Shown here piece by piece: positions 1-6,967 of a stretch of DNA of 13,200 bases; positions within the stretch are counted from its first letter, which is position 1; each line of letters begins with the position of its first letter. The stretch covers positions 1-13,200 of the forward strand of contig VBMM01000068.1 of NCBI GenBank assembly GCA_005878415.1. The letters run 5' to 3'. The stretch is from Methanobacteriota archaeon (lineage in GTDB: Archaea; Thermoplasmatota; Thermoplasmata; RBG-16-68-12). Under the pieces are notes generated by a model, which ran no database searches, was not told where the DNA came from, and was given only the letters and a program-made list of their open reading frames with translations. Position numbers and translations under genes: made by a program.

Positions 1-2638
1 TGTGGGGCAGGATGCCCCGCTCGACGTAGTCGAGGAGGAACTTGCCTTCCGCGTCGTCACGGCTGTAGCCGAGCGTCGTCTGGGTGAGGTCGTTCGTCCC
101 GAACGAGAAGAACTCCGCGTGCTTCGCGATCTCGTCCGCCGTGAGCGCGGCCCGCGGGATCTCGATCATCGTCCCGAACTTGTAGTTCACCCGGACGCCC
201 TCCCGCTCCATCACCTTCTTCGCCTCTCGCTCCAGGGCCTCTCGCTCCACTTTCAGCTCGTTCACGTGCCCCGCGAGGGGGATCATGATCTCGGGCTTGA
301 CGACGAGTCCCTCCTTCGTGAGTTGGCACGCCGCCTCGAAGATCGCGCGCACCTGCATCTCGGTGATCTCGGGGAACATGATCCCGAGGCGGCAACCGCG
401 GAGCCCGAGCATCGGGTTCGTCTCGCGGCTGGCGGCGACCGCCTCCAGGAGCAACTGCTTCCTCGGGAGGAGCGCCTCGATCCCCCGCCCGAGGTCCCCG
501 CCGCCCGCCTTCTTGACCTCCTCGAGGAACGCTTGGTCGTCGTCGGACCGCGCGGCGCGCTGGAGGACGTCCGGGTTGCCGCGTGCGAGCGTCAGCTTCG
601 TCACCTGCACGAGGAGCGTCTCGTACTTCGGGAGGAACTCGTGGAGCGGTGGGTCGATCAGCCGGATGATGACGGGCAGCCCCGCCATCGCCCGGAGGAT
701 GCCGACGAAATCGCCCTTCTGGAGCCGCTCGAGTTTCTCCAGGGATCCGATGTAGCGACGTGAGAGATCCTGAAGCTTCGGCTCGAGGCGCGCGAGGCGC
801 TCCTCGAGGACACGACGCCGGTCCGTCCGCGTCGAATCGATCTCGGCCTTCAGCGTCCGGACCTCGGTCGAGACCCGTCGATACTCCGGAGCGGCGAGGA
901 TCATCTCGTGCATGATATCGAGTCGGTCCGTCTCCATGAACATGTGTTCCGTCCGATCGAGGCCGATCCCCTGCGCGCCGAACTCCCGAGCGCGCTTCGC
1001 GTCCCGGGGATAGTCGGCGTTCGCCCAGACCTGGAGGCGGCGCTCCTCGTCGGCCCACTCGAGGAGCGTCTGGAGATCCGTTTCCTTCGTGAAATCGGGG
1101 TCGATCGTCGGGATGTGACCCTCATAGACCTCACCCGAGCTGCCGTCGATCGAAACGAAGTCGCCACGGTGGACGACCTTCTCGCCCACCCGGAACTCCC
1201 CCTCGTCGAAGTCGACCACGATCGACTCGCAGCCCGCGACGCACGGGATCCCAAGCCCGCGCGTGACGACGGCCGCGTGGCTCGTCGCGCCCCCACGGGC
1301 CGTGAGCACGCCCTTGGAATGAAGGATGCCATGGACGTCGTCCGGCGACGTCTCGAGGCGAACGAGGACGACCGGCTTCTTCTCATCGCGGCCGAGCGAC
1401 TCGGCTTCGTCCGGATCGAAGATCGCATAGCCGGCGGCCGCGCCGGGGGAGGCGTTCAATCCCTTCGCGAGGTACCGGCCCTCGCGCCTCGCGGCGAGCT
1501 TGGCCTTCTCATCGAACTGCGGCAGCAACAGCTGGATCACATGGGCCGGCTCGACGCGGAGAATCGCCTCCTTCCTCGAGATGAGTCCCTCGCGAGCCAT
1601 GTCGATCGCGATCTTGACCGCGGCGCGCGCGGACCGCTTGCCGGATCGCGTCTGGAGGATCCAGAGACGGCCTCGCTCCACCGTGAATTCGATGTCCTGA
1701 ATGTCGCGATAGTGTTTCTCGAGGAGTTCTGCGGCACGCGCGAACTCTCCATAGGCATCCGGGAATTTCTCCCGCATCTGGGCGATGTTCATCGGAGTGC
1801 GGATCCCTGCGACGACGTCCTCCCCCTGGGCGTCCGGCAGGAACTCTCCGAACAGCTCCTTCTCCCCGGTGGACGGGTTCCGCGTGAAGGCGACGCCCGT
1901 CCCGGAGTCGGTGCCCATGTTGCCGAACACCATCGTCTGCACGTTCGCCGCGGTACCCAGGGTGTGCGGGATCTTGCTGAAGTTCCGATAGTCGACGGCG
2001 CGCTTCCCGTTCCAAGATCGGAACACGGCCCCGATCGCCTCGCGGAGCTGGGTCTCCGGGTCTTGGGGGAACGGTTCGCCGACTTCGCTCCGATAGAGGC
2101 CTTTGAATTCCTCGACGATGGATTGGAGCACCTCCGCCGTCAGGTCCGAATCCTGTTTGCCTTCCGTCCGTCCCTTGAATTCGTCGAGGATCGACTCAAA
2201 CTTGCGCCCTTCGATCTCCTTGACGATCCGGCCGAACAACGCGATCAGTCGACGGTAGGCGTCCCGGGCAAACCGATCGTTCGACGTCTGTCGCGCGAGG
2301 GCGCCGACGGTCGCGTCGTTCAACCCGAGGTTCAGGATCGTGTCCATCATCCCGGGCATCGAGAACTTCGCCCCGGACCGGACGGACACGAGGAGCGGAT
2401 TCTCCGGGTCCCCAAATTTTCGGCCGACCTTCGCCTCGATCGAGGCGAGGCCCTTGAAGACCTCTTTGAGGAGGCCCGGCGGGAAACGGCCGCTCTTCGA
2501 ATAGGCGTTGCACGCCTTCGTCGTGATCGTGAGGCCGGGCGGCACGGGAAGGCCCAGCCGCGTCATCTCGGCGAGGCCCGCGCCCTTGCCCCCGAGGAGG
2601 TCCCGCATCGAGGCGTCGCCCTCTTCGAATAGGTACAC
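1..2638 (-). CDS. ppdK: Pyruvate, phosphate dikinase, C-terminus cut by window edge
   Basis: Interconverts pyruvate, ATP and phosphate with PEP, AMP and pyrophosphate in the cytoplasm, normally in gluconeogenesis or glycolysis. About 879 residues are visible. The N-terminus matches the family (EEGDASMRDLLGGKGAGLAE), followed by the nucleotide-binding signature SVRSGAKFSMPGMMDT. The phosphohistidine swivel motif GGATSHAAVVTRG places the catalytic His at about residue 454, almost the same number as in the Clostridium symbiosum enzyme. The PEP/pyruvate barrel shows RLIDPPLHEF, GLRGCRLG and FSFGTNDLTQ. The last ~90-100 residues, including the catalytic Cys, lie beyond position 1. FGTNDLTQ sits about 80 residues later than in the C. 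symbiosum enzyme; a charged heptad-like insert at ~583-635 and a second at ~680-725 account for this. No in-frame ATG fits the N-terminus, so GTG at 2638 is used. A CTG four codons upstream is possible. Identity is very secure. Confidence 0.97.
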   Translation of the reverse strand, partial: MYLFEEGDASMRDLLGGKGAGLAEMTRLGLPVPPGLTITTKACNAYSKSGRFPPGLLKEVFKGLASIEAKVGRKFGDPENPLLVSVRSGAKFSMPGMMDTILNLGLNDATVGALARQTSNDRFARDAYRRLIALFGRIVKEIEGRKFESILDEFKGRTEGKQDSDLTAEVLQSIVEEFKGLYRSEVGEPFPQDPETQLREAIGAVFRSWNGKRAVDYRNFSKIPHTLGTAANVQTMVFGNMGTDSGTGVAFTRNPSTGEKELFGEFLPDAQGEDVVAGIRTPMNIAQMREKFPDAYGEFARAAELLEKHYRDIQDIEFTVERGRLWILQTRSGKRSARAAVKIAIDMAREGLISRKEAILRVEPAHVIQLLLPQFDEKAKLAARREGRYLAKGLNASPGAAAGYAIFDPDEAESLGRDEKKPVVLVRLETSPDDVHGILHSKGVLTARGGATSHAAVVTRGLGIPCVAGCESIVVDFDEGEFRVGEKVVHRGDFVSIDGSSGEVYEGHIPTIDPDFTKETDLQTLLEWADEERRLQVWANADYPRDAKRAREFGAQGIGLDRTEHMFMETDRLDIMHEMILAAPEYRRVSTEVRTLKAEIDSTRTDRRRVLEERLARLEPKLQDLSRRYIGSLEKLERLQKGDFVGILRAMAGLPVIIRLIDPPLHEFLPKYETLLVQVTKLTLARGNPDVLQRAARSDDDQAFLEEVKKAGGGDLGRGIEALLPRKQLLLEAVAASRETNPMLGLRGCRLGIMFPEITEMQVRAIFEAACQLTKEGLVVKPEIMIPLAGHVNELKVEREALEREAKKVMEREGVRVNYKFGTMIEIPRAALTADEIAKHAEFFSFGTNDLTQTTLGYSRDDAEGKFLLDYVERGILPH

Positions 2639-2680
2639 GTACTTCGGCAGGGCGCCACCCCGACCGCTGTAGTCCCGCGC

Positions 2681-2690
2681 GTTATATAAC
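2681..2690 (-). promoter_or_regulatory. TATA box of ppdK
   Basis: The palindromic AT-rich core GTTATATAAC stands alone in GC-rich sequence, between the stop codon of the upstream gene (2706) and the ppdK start. Its centre is about 47 nt from the chosen GTG. That implies a leader of roughly 20 nt if transcription starts ~26 nt downstream. It is the most consensus-like TATA element in the window, suggesting ppdK has its own strong promoter. Confidence 0.7.
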
Positions 2691-2705
2691 CGTTTTCGGA
2701 ACTCA

Positions 2706-3365
2706 TCACGCGAGCGTGTCGAGCCCGTCGAGGAGCCTCGCACACCGGATGATCGCGACCAGCCCGTACAGCCGGAGGAGGGCTTCGAGGCGGGTGCCGA
2801 TCGGGACGCCGGGATCGTCGATCTTCGTGAACACCGCGTCGATCGCGGCGCGTGCCTCGCGGATCGAGACGAGGTCGTCCGGGTCCCGGAATTCGGTGGC
2901 GAGGGACCACAGGGCATCGTGCACCGCCAGCGAGTGCGTCCGGTACGCGGCCTGCAGGACGGCCTCGCCGCCCGCGACATACTGCCGGCTTCCGAGGAAC
3001 ATGAGCCCTTCCGAGAGCCCGCTCATCAAGAACCTCATGAGGCTCCTCTTCTCCGCGGTCAGGACGTTCTCGGTCGCGAGGATGCCGACCGATGCGAGGT
3101 CGTAGAAGCTCGCCGATTCCGCGGCTCTCCTCGAGGCCGAAAATCCACCGATTTCGAGGCCGAAGCGGTAGAACTCGGTCACCGCGTCGAGGGCGGACGC
3201 GGCGGTGCGGCGAAGGCCCTCGTGCCGCTCGACCTCGAGCCAGCGGGAGACGATCTGGATTTCGCCCCGGAGCCGCACGAGCGCGACCGGATCGAGGCTC
3301 GTCAACGCCTCCCGGAGCGCGACTCGGTACCCCTCCCGGAGGGCCGCCGCGTCCTCTTTGCCCAT
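2706..3365 (-). CDS. Hypothetical all-helical protein
   Basis: A 219-residue protein not assigned to a family. It is rich in Ala, Leu, Arg and Glu, with amphipathic helices predicted throughout and few glycines or prolines. It has a single Cys near the C-terminus, no signal peptide, no convincing membrane span and no catalytic motif I can name. The composition suggests a cytoplasmic helical-bundle or scaffold protein. It begins with ATG 48 nt after the KH-protein stop and has a TATA-like box about 29 nt upstream of that ATG, so it may be transcribed separately as a leaderless message. It occupies the place where top6B often follows the KH gene in other archaea, but its sequence does not resemble topoisomerase VI. 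Coding status is supported by the long intact frame and tidy spacing to its neighbours. Confidence 0.8.
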   Translation of the reverse strand: MGKEDAAALREGYRVALREALTSLDPVALVRLRGEIQIVSRWLEVERHEGLRRTAASALDAVTEFYRFGLEIGGFSASRRAAESASFYDLASVGILATENVLTAEKRSLMRFLMSGLSEGLMFLGSRQYVAGGEAVLQAAYRTHSLAVHDALWSLATEFRDPDDLVSIREARAAIDAVFTKIDDPGVPIGTRLEALLRLYGLVAIIRCARLLDGLDTLA

Positions 3366-3389
3366 GCCTACGAGGATGGGGCGGTGGCC

Positions 3390-3398
3390 CTAAAAGGC
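3390..3398 (-). promoter_or_regulatory. TATA-like box upstream of the helical hypothetical gene
   Basis: The minus-strand sequence GCCTTTTAG is centred about 29 nt upstream of the ATG at 3365. That is the distance expected for a leaderless archaeal transcript. The core is weak, so this is only a probable promoter; read-through from the KH gene is also possible. Confidence 0.4.
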
Positions 3399-3413
3399 TC
3401 TGCCGGGCCTCCC

Positions 3414-3950
3414 CTAGAACCCCATCTGGTAGACCTTAATGTCCGCCCGCTTCCGTTCGAGGAACCGGTAGACCGTCTTGTGTTCGCTCCCGCGGAGGAG
3501 CATGACGGCGGCCTCGCGGGCGATCGCCATTTCAAAGGGTCCGCCGATTAGGGAGACCGTGTGCCCGAAGACGCTCACGTCGACGCCCGTGAGTTCCTCG
3601 ATCAGGCGGCGGGTCTTGCCGCGCGTCCCGATCAAGCGTGCGCGAATCTGCCCGACTCGGTTCCTCGAGTGGGCGAAGTCCTTGATGTCGAGGACCTCGA
3701 GGTACGCGTCTTCGTCGAGGAGTCGGAAAGCGCGGTCCTCGGAGAACCCGCGGGCCATGGCATGGACGATATCACGTGCCTTCAACGCGAGCACGGGATC
3801 CGTCGCGGACGATTCGTCGATGGTCACCTCGCCCGTCGACGAGTCGACGGCAATCCGCGTCCCCGTCGCCTCTTGGAGCCGCTCCTTCGTCACACCGTCC
3901 GCCCCGATCAGGACCCCGATCCGCTCCGAGGAAATGCGCGCGTAGAGCAT
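3414..3950 (-). CDS. Dim2/Pno1-type KH-domain rRNA-processing protein
   Basis: A 178-residue protein with two KH domains, matching the archaeal Dim2/Pno1 (Krr1-like) family in length and layout. The first KH domain starts near ARISSERIGVLIG and has its GxxG loop at residues 16-19 (GADG). The linker holds KARDIVHAMARGFS, a family hallmark. The second KH domain has the loop GTRGKTRRLIEELTG at 108-122. In eukaryotes Pno1/Dim2 binds the 3' end of pre-18S rRNA and partners with Nob1; archaeal Dim2 is reported to bind small-subunit rRNA and aIF2-alpha. The ATG lies one base after the RIO1 stop, so the two are almost certainly co-transcribed. Both act in small-subunit maturation, which strengthens the call. 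Confidence 0.93.
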   Translation of the reverse strand: MLYARISSERIGVLIGADGVTKERLQEATGTRIAVDSSTGEVTIDESSATDPVLALKARDIVHAMARGFSEDRAFRLLDEDAYLEVLDIKDFAHSRNRVGQIRARLIGTRGKTRRLIEELTGVDVSVFGHTVSLIGGPFEMAIAREAAVMLLRGSEHKTVYRFLERKRADIKVYQMGF

Positions 3951-3951
3951 G

Positions 3952-4716
3952 TCAACCCTCGACGATCGCCTTCTCGAGCTCGGCGGGCGTCACACGAACC
4001 CCTCGCCGATGGAAGAATCGGGCGATGTTCGAGACGTCCCGCTTAAACCAGTCCTCCGCCCTCGGATGATCGAGCGGCACGGATTGCCCGACGTCGATGA
4101 CGACGATGCGTCCCTCCCAGTAGAGCAGGTTGTACTCGCTGAGGTCCGCGTGTACGAGCTTGGACTTCCGAATCGCCTGCAAGTTCGCGACCACGTCCGC
4201 ATACGTCGCCGCCGGATCGTCGAGCGCGACCTCTCGCAGCGTGGGGGCGGGCTGGGCCTCGTCCCCGATGTACTCCATCACGAGGACGTTGTCCAGGACC
4301 CGCTCAGGTCTCGGCACCCGTGTGCCGGCGTCGTCCATCCGCACGAGGTTCTTGTACTCCTTCTGGGCCCAGGCGAAGATGGTCGGCCGTATCGCCTTCT
4401 TCACTTTCTTGAAGCGGGGGTCGCCCTCGATGTATACGGCGATGTTCCGGAACGTCGCGTTGGCGATGCGGTAGATCTTGACCGCCTTCGCTCGCCCCGC
4501 GGCGTCGGTGGCGTGGAACACGCTCGCCTCCTTCCCCGTGCTGACGGGATAGTCCAGCGTCGCAATCACGCCGTCACCGATGAGCGACGCGATCGTCAGG
4601 AGGGCCGCGCGGTCGAACACCTGCTCGTACGTCTTCCGCGTATCCGAGTCCTTCTCCTTCGTCCGGAGTGCGTCTACTTGGCTCTCGAGGGCCCGCATCC
4701 GCCGGTCGTCGATCAT
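3952..4716 (-). CDS. rio1: RIO1-type atypical serine protein kinase/ATPase
   Basis: A 254-residue RIO1 family protein. The ATP-binding loop is STGKEASVF at 59-67, the catalytic Lys is in AVKIY (K80), the hinge region reads VLVMEYIG, the catalytic loop is HADLSEYN (189-196) and the metal-binding motif is IDVGQ (D208). All catalytic residues are present. RIO1 acts in late maturation of the small ribosomal subunit. It lies between aIF1A and the Dim2-type KH gene, a neighbourhood conserved in archaea. A TTG at 4725 would add three residues. ATG at 4716 is preferred because it is the stronger start and a weak TATA-like element lies about 30 nt upstream. Confidence 0.95.
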   Translation of the reverse strand: MIDDRRMRALESQVDALRTKEKDSDTRKTYEQVFDRAALLTIASLIGDGVIATLDYPVSTGKEASVFHATDAAGRAKAVKIYRIANATFRNIAVYIEGDPRFKKVKKAIRPTIFAWAQKEYKNLVRMDDAGTRVPRPERVLDNVLVMEYIGDEAQPAPTLREVALDDPAATYADVVANLQAIRKSKLVHADLSEYNLLYWEGRIVVIDVGQSVPLDHPRAEDWFKRDVSNIARFFHRRGVRVTPAELEKAIVEG

Positions 4717-4743
4717 CGTCGTCAAAACGAACGGTCCGCCCGA

Positions 4744-4750
4744 CTAAGAG
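4744..4750 (-). promoter_or_regulatory. Weak TATA-like element upstream of rio1
   Basis: Minus-strand CTCTTAG is centred about 30 nt before the rio1 ATG, inside the 45-nt gap after the aIF1A stop. Spacing suits a leaderless start, but the core is poor. rio1 could equally be transcribed from the aIF1A promoter. Confidence 0.3.
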
Positions 4751-4761
4751 CTTTTTGGACT

Positions 4762-5067
4762 TCAGAAGATGTTGATCGACTTGGGGATGAGGCCACGGCG
4801 GCTCATGTAGCTGGCCTCGGTCTTCGTGTACCGGTGCTTGATGTCGCACTTCTCGTCCTGGAACTGCCACACCTTCACGACGAGCAAGTCCCCCTCGCGG
4901 ATCCACATCCGCTTCTTGAGCTTGCCCGGGATCCGGCCCAGCCGGCTCTTGCCGTCCTGGCACGTGACCCGGATCCGGGAGGCGCCCAGGAGCTGGTCTG
5001 CGACCCCCATGATCTCGCCCTCTTTCGCCCGCGGCATGCGGACGCGGACGACCTCTTCTTCCGGCAC
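4762..5067 (-). CDS. eif1a: Translation initiation factor aIF1A
   Basis: A 101-residue aIF1A, the archaeal homologue of eIF1A and bacterial IF1, which occupies the ribosomal A site during initiation. The OB-fold core is visible: GVADQLLGASRIRVTCQDGK, then GRIPGKLKKRMWIREGD, then the strand DLLVVKVWQF and the C-terminal helix region. The N-terminal acidic/basic tail is short. The start is GTG at 5067. The frame stays open upstream to position 5110 but contains no better start, and a TATA-like box 26-31 nt upstream supports a leaderless GTG message. It heads the aIF1A-RIO1-KH cluster. Length and motifs are normal for the family. Confidence 0.96.
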   Translation of the reverse strand: MPEEEVVRVRMPRAKEGEIMGVADQLLGASRIRVTCQDGKSRLGRIPGKLKKRMWIREGDLLVVKVWQFQDEKCDIKHRYTKTEASYMSRRGLIPKSINIF

Positions 5068-5091
5068 TTTCGCAACGATGGGGGCCTTTGG

Positions 5092-5098
5092 CTTAAAC
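5092..5098 (-). promoter_or_regulatory. TATA-like box of the aIF1A gene
   Basis: Minus-strand GTTTAAG sits about 28 nt upstream of the GTG start and just downstream of the nuclease stop codon at 5110. The position gives aIF1A its own start site, independent of the nuclease gene, and supports the GTG as a leaderless start. Confidence 0.5.
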
Positions 5099-5109
5099 GT
5101 TTGCGGGTC

Positions 5110-5946
5110 TCACTCCGGAAGACCCGCCGCATCCGACTCGAGCCCTGCGTCCTCGAGCCGGGTCTCGCTCACCGGCACGTACGGGTACGGGATTGGCGGC
5201 GTCTCAAAGAACGTCGGCCGCACGATGTCGACGCCTTCCGGTAAGGCGTACGTCTGGTCGTCCACGTGACCGAACCAGTACACGACGGCCCCGTCGCCGA
5301 ACAAATCGCTGTACGGCAGGAGCTGTTTCTTGATGTGCCTCCGGATCTCGTACGGATCGCCAAACGTCGCTTTCGACTCGATCCAGTACTTGCGGGATCC
5401 GTTCATTTCGATCGGCTTGTGCAGGAGGATGTCCGGCGTCTTGTCGTACTTCGCGCGGAGCTCCTTTTCCGTTTCGTACTGCAGGTCCCGCGAATCGAGC
5501 CACGTCTGCAACTTCGCCTCCCCCCACCGACCTCTCGCATATTGCCGCGCACTTCCTTCAGGGGAGTAGACGATGTCCGCGCGGGCCACCTCCTCGAGTT
5601 CCTTGCGGAGGCGACGGTCGCGAACCGAGTCGAGATCGTTGATCATTTTCCAGAACTGCTTGCGAGACACCTTGCGCTGCTCGAGCACCATCAGTGAGGT
5701 CAGGATGGCGGGGAATTCGAACCGATGGGCGATCTCCACGAGGCTCGTGCCGTTCTGCCACATGAACGCGAGCCGCCGGGCCTGTGCCTTCACCCGATAG
5801 AATTTCTTGGTTGTGTCCCGGACGATCCGTTGTGTGTAGATGACTAGGAGGAGTTCCTTGTCGTAACCGAAGTTCTCGGCGAGGAAGTCGATGTCCTCCG
5901 CGGTCGCAAGTTTCCCGTAGAGGTCCTGGTACTCACTCAATTTCAT
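5110..5946 (-). CDS. Archaeal homologue of CDIN1/C15orf41 (TPD-domain PD-(D/E)XK nuclease)
   Basis: A 278-residue protein that aligns end to end with human CDIN1 (C15orf41, 281 residues), the partner of codanin-1 mutated in congenital dyserythropoietic anaemia type I. The N-terminal half is helical with HTH-like character (for example SLVEIAHRFEFPAILTSLMV). The C-terminal nuclease fold carries GRWGEAKLQTWL (E143), the diagnostic KYDKTPDILL (T170-P171-D172), WIESKATFGD (E190, K192) and AVVYWFGHVDD. The human protein has near-identical TPD, WIESKA-FGD and YWYG motifs. The open frame extends to a TTG at 6093. I start at ATG 5946 because it matches the human N-terminus and a TATA-like box lies inside the upstream extension. 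The biological substrate is unknown. A 25-residue Pro/acidic tail follows the nuclease core. Confidence 0.9.
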   Translation of the reverse strand: MKLSEYQDLYGKLATAEDIDFLAENFGYDKELLLVIYTQRIVRDTTKKFYRVKAQARRLAFMWQNGTSLVEIAHRFEFPAILTSLMVLEQRKVSRKQFWKMINDLDSVRDRRLRKELEEVARADIVYSPEGSARQYARGRWGEAKLQTWLDSRDLQYETEKELRAKYDKTPDILLHKPIEMNGSRKYWIESKATFGDPYEIRRHIKKQLLPYSDLFGDGAVVYWFGHVDDQTYALPEGVDIVRPTFFETPPIPYPYVPVSETRLEDAGLESDAAGLPE

Positions 5947-6006
5947 CGATAAGGCCACAAAATCACGCTGAAGGGATGAAAGGGACGGTGTCACCAATTG
6001 GCCACG

Positions 6007-6017
6007 ATACTTAAAGG
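6007..6017 (-). promoter_or_regulatory. TATA-like box upstream of the TPD nuclease gene
   Basis: Minus-strand CCTTTAAGTAT is centred about 66 nt upstream of the preferred ATG at 5946 and would start transcription near 5985, giving a leader of ~40 nt. It lies within the N-terminal extension implied by the TTG at 6093, which argues against that upstream start. A GTG at 5994 or 5958 remains possible. Confidence 0.45.
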
Positions 6018-6111
6018 TTTTTGGCCGAATCGCGGGACCGAGGATGAGGGCGTCCGCGGCTCGACGGAAGGGCACCGGCTCGTGCCAAGTCAATCAGTCG
6101 ACCCGGGAACG

Positions 6112-6121
6112 CCTAAATAGG
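6112..6121 (+). promoter_or_regulatory. TATA-like box of uppS, nearly palindromic
   Basis: CCTAAATAGG is centred about 31 nt upstream of the uppS ATG, fitting a leaderless or very short-leader transcript. Because the element is nearly self-complementary it could also direct minus-strand transcription toward the nuclease gene. Confidence 0.5.
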
Positions 6122-6147
6122 TCGCCCCCAATCGTGCGCGTCCGTCG

Positions 6148-6933
6148 ATGCCGACGGACATCTCGAAGATCATCAGCGATGCGGCGTACCAGGCGTACGA
6201 ACGACGGCTGATGCATCAGGTCAAGCAAGCCGCGATCCCCCATCACGTCGCGATCATCATGGACGGCAACCGGCGCTTCGCGCGGGAGATCGGCCTCGGC
6301 AACGTCCTCGACGGCCACGTGAAAGGCCGAGACAAGCTCGAGGAAGTCCTCGAGTGGTGCCTCGAGGTCGGCGTGCGCATCCTGACCGTCTACGCCTTCT
6401 CGACGGAGAATTTGGCGCGCCCGAGCACGGAGGTCCAGCACCTCATGCACCTCTTCGCCGAAAACTTCCGGAAGGTCGGCGACGATGAGCGCGTTCACAA
6501 ACACAAGATCCGCATCCACGTGTTTGGCGACCGGAGTCTCCTGCCGACCGAGGTCATCGAGTCGATCGAATATGCGGAAGGCCGGACAAAAGGATACGAG
6601 GAGTACCGATTCAACGTCGCCGTTGCATACGGCGGCCGGGAGGAGATCCTCCAGGCGATTCGCGACGTCGTCCGCGACGCCCAGGCGGGCACCGTCCGCC
6701 CGGACGACATCGACGAGAAGTTCTTCTCGAAGCGACTCTACACGGCCGACCTGCCGGATCCGGACCTCGTGCTCCGGACGAGCGGAGAGGAGCGGATCTC
6801 GAACTTCCTCCTGTGGCAGCTCGCCTACGCCGAACTGTATTTCGTCGACGTGTATTGGCCAGGCTTCCGGAAGATCGACTTCCTCCGCGCCCTGCGGTCG
6901 TACCAGATGCGGCAACGGCGCTTTGGTGAGTGA
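6148..6933 (+). CDS. uppS: Polyprenyl diphosphate synthase (cis-prenyltransferase, UppS family)
   Basis: A 261-residue cis-prenyltransferase that condenses isopentenyl diphosphate onto an allylic primer to make the long polyprenyl carrier lipid used for glycan transfer. Signature motifs are complete: HVAIIMDGNRRFA with the catalytic Asp at ~39, YAFSTENLARP (80-92), AVAYGGREEI (158-167), and the C-terminal RTSGEERISNFLLWQLAY followed by YWPGF. The N-terminal 30 residues, ahead of the core, are charged and helical as in other archaeal members. It is divergent from the TPD nuclease and convergent with the DUF4382-type gene. The product chain length cannot be read from sequence. Confidence 0.95.
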   Translation: MPTDISKIISDAAYQAYERRLMHQVKQAAIPHHVAIIMDGNRRFAREIGLGNVLDGHVKGRDKLEEVLEWCLEVGVRILTVYAFSTENLARPSTEVQHLMHLFAENFRKVGDDERVHKHKIRIHVFGDRSLLPTEVIESIEYAEGRTKGYEEYRFNVAVAYGGREEILQAIRDVVRDAQAGTVRPDDIDEKFFSKRLYTADLPDPDLVLRTSGEERISNFLLWQLAYAELYFVDVYWPGFRKIDFLRALRSYQMRQRRFGE

Positions 6934-6967
6934 CTCATCCGTCGAACGTCGTCAGAGCCAACGACGC

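Noticed and set aside
908..2632. 574-codon open frame on the plus strand opposite ppdK
   Set aside because: The minus strand here encodes an unmistakable PPDK. The plus-frame product has no family motifs, and its length reflects few stops in GC-rich antisense sequence.
4751..4757. T-run as a possible transcription terminator
   Set aside because: The T-run is on the plus strand while the adjacent genes are transcribed from the minus strand, where it reads as an A-run.
5947..6093. N-terminal extension of the TPD nuclease from TTG at 6093
   Set aside because: The extension contains a TATA-like box and does not match the CDIN1 family N-terminus, which aligns from the ATG at 5946.
6094..6915. 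273-codon minus-strand frame opposite uppS
   Set aside because: uppS has complete cis-prenyltransferase signatures on the plus strand; the minus product is a shadow.
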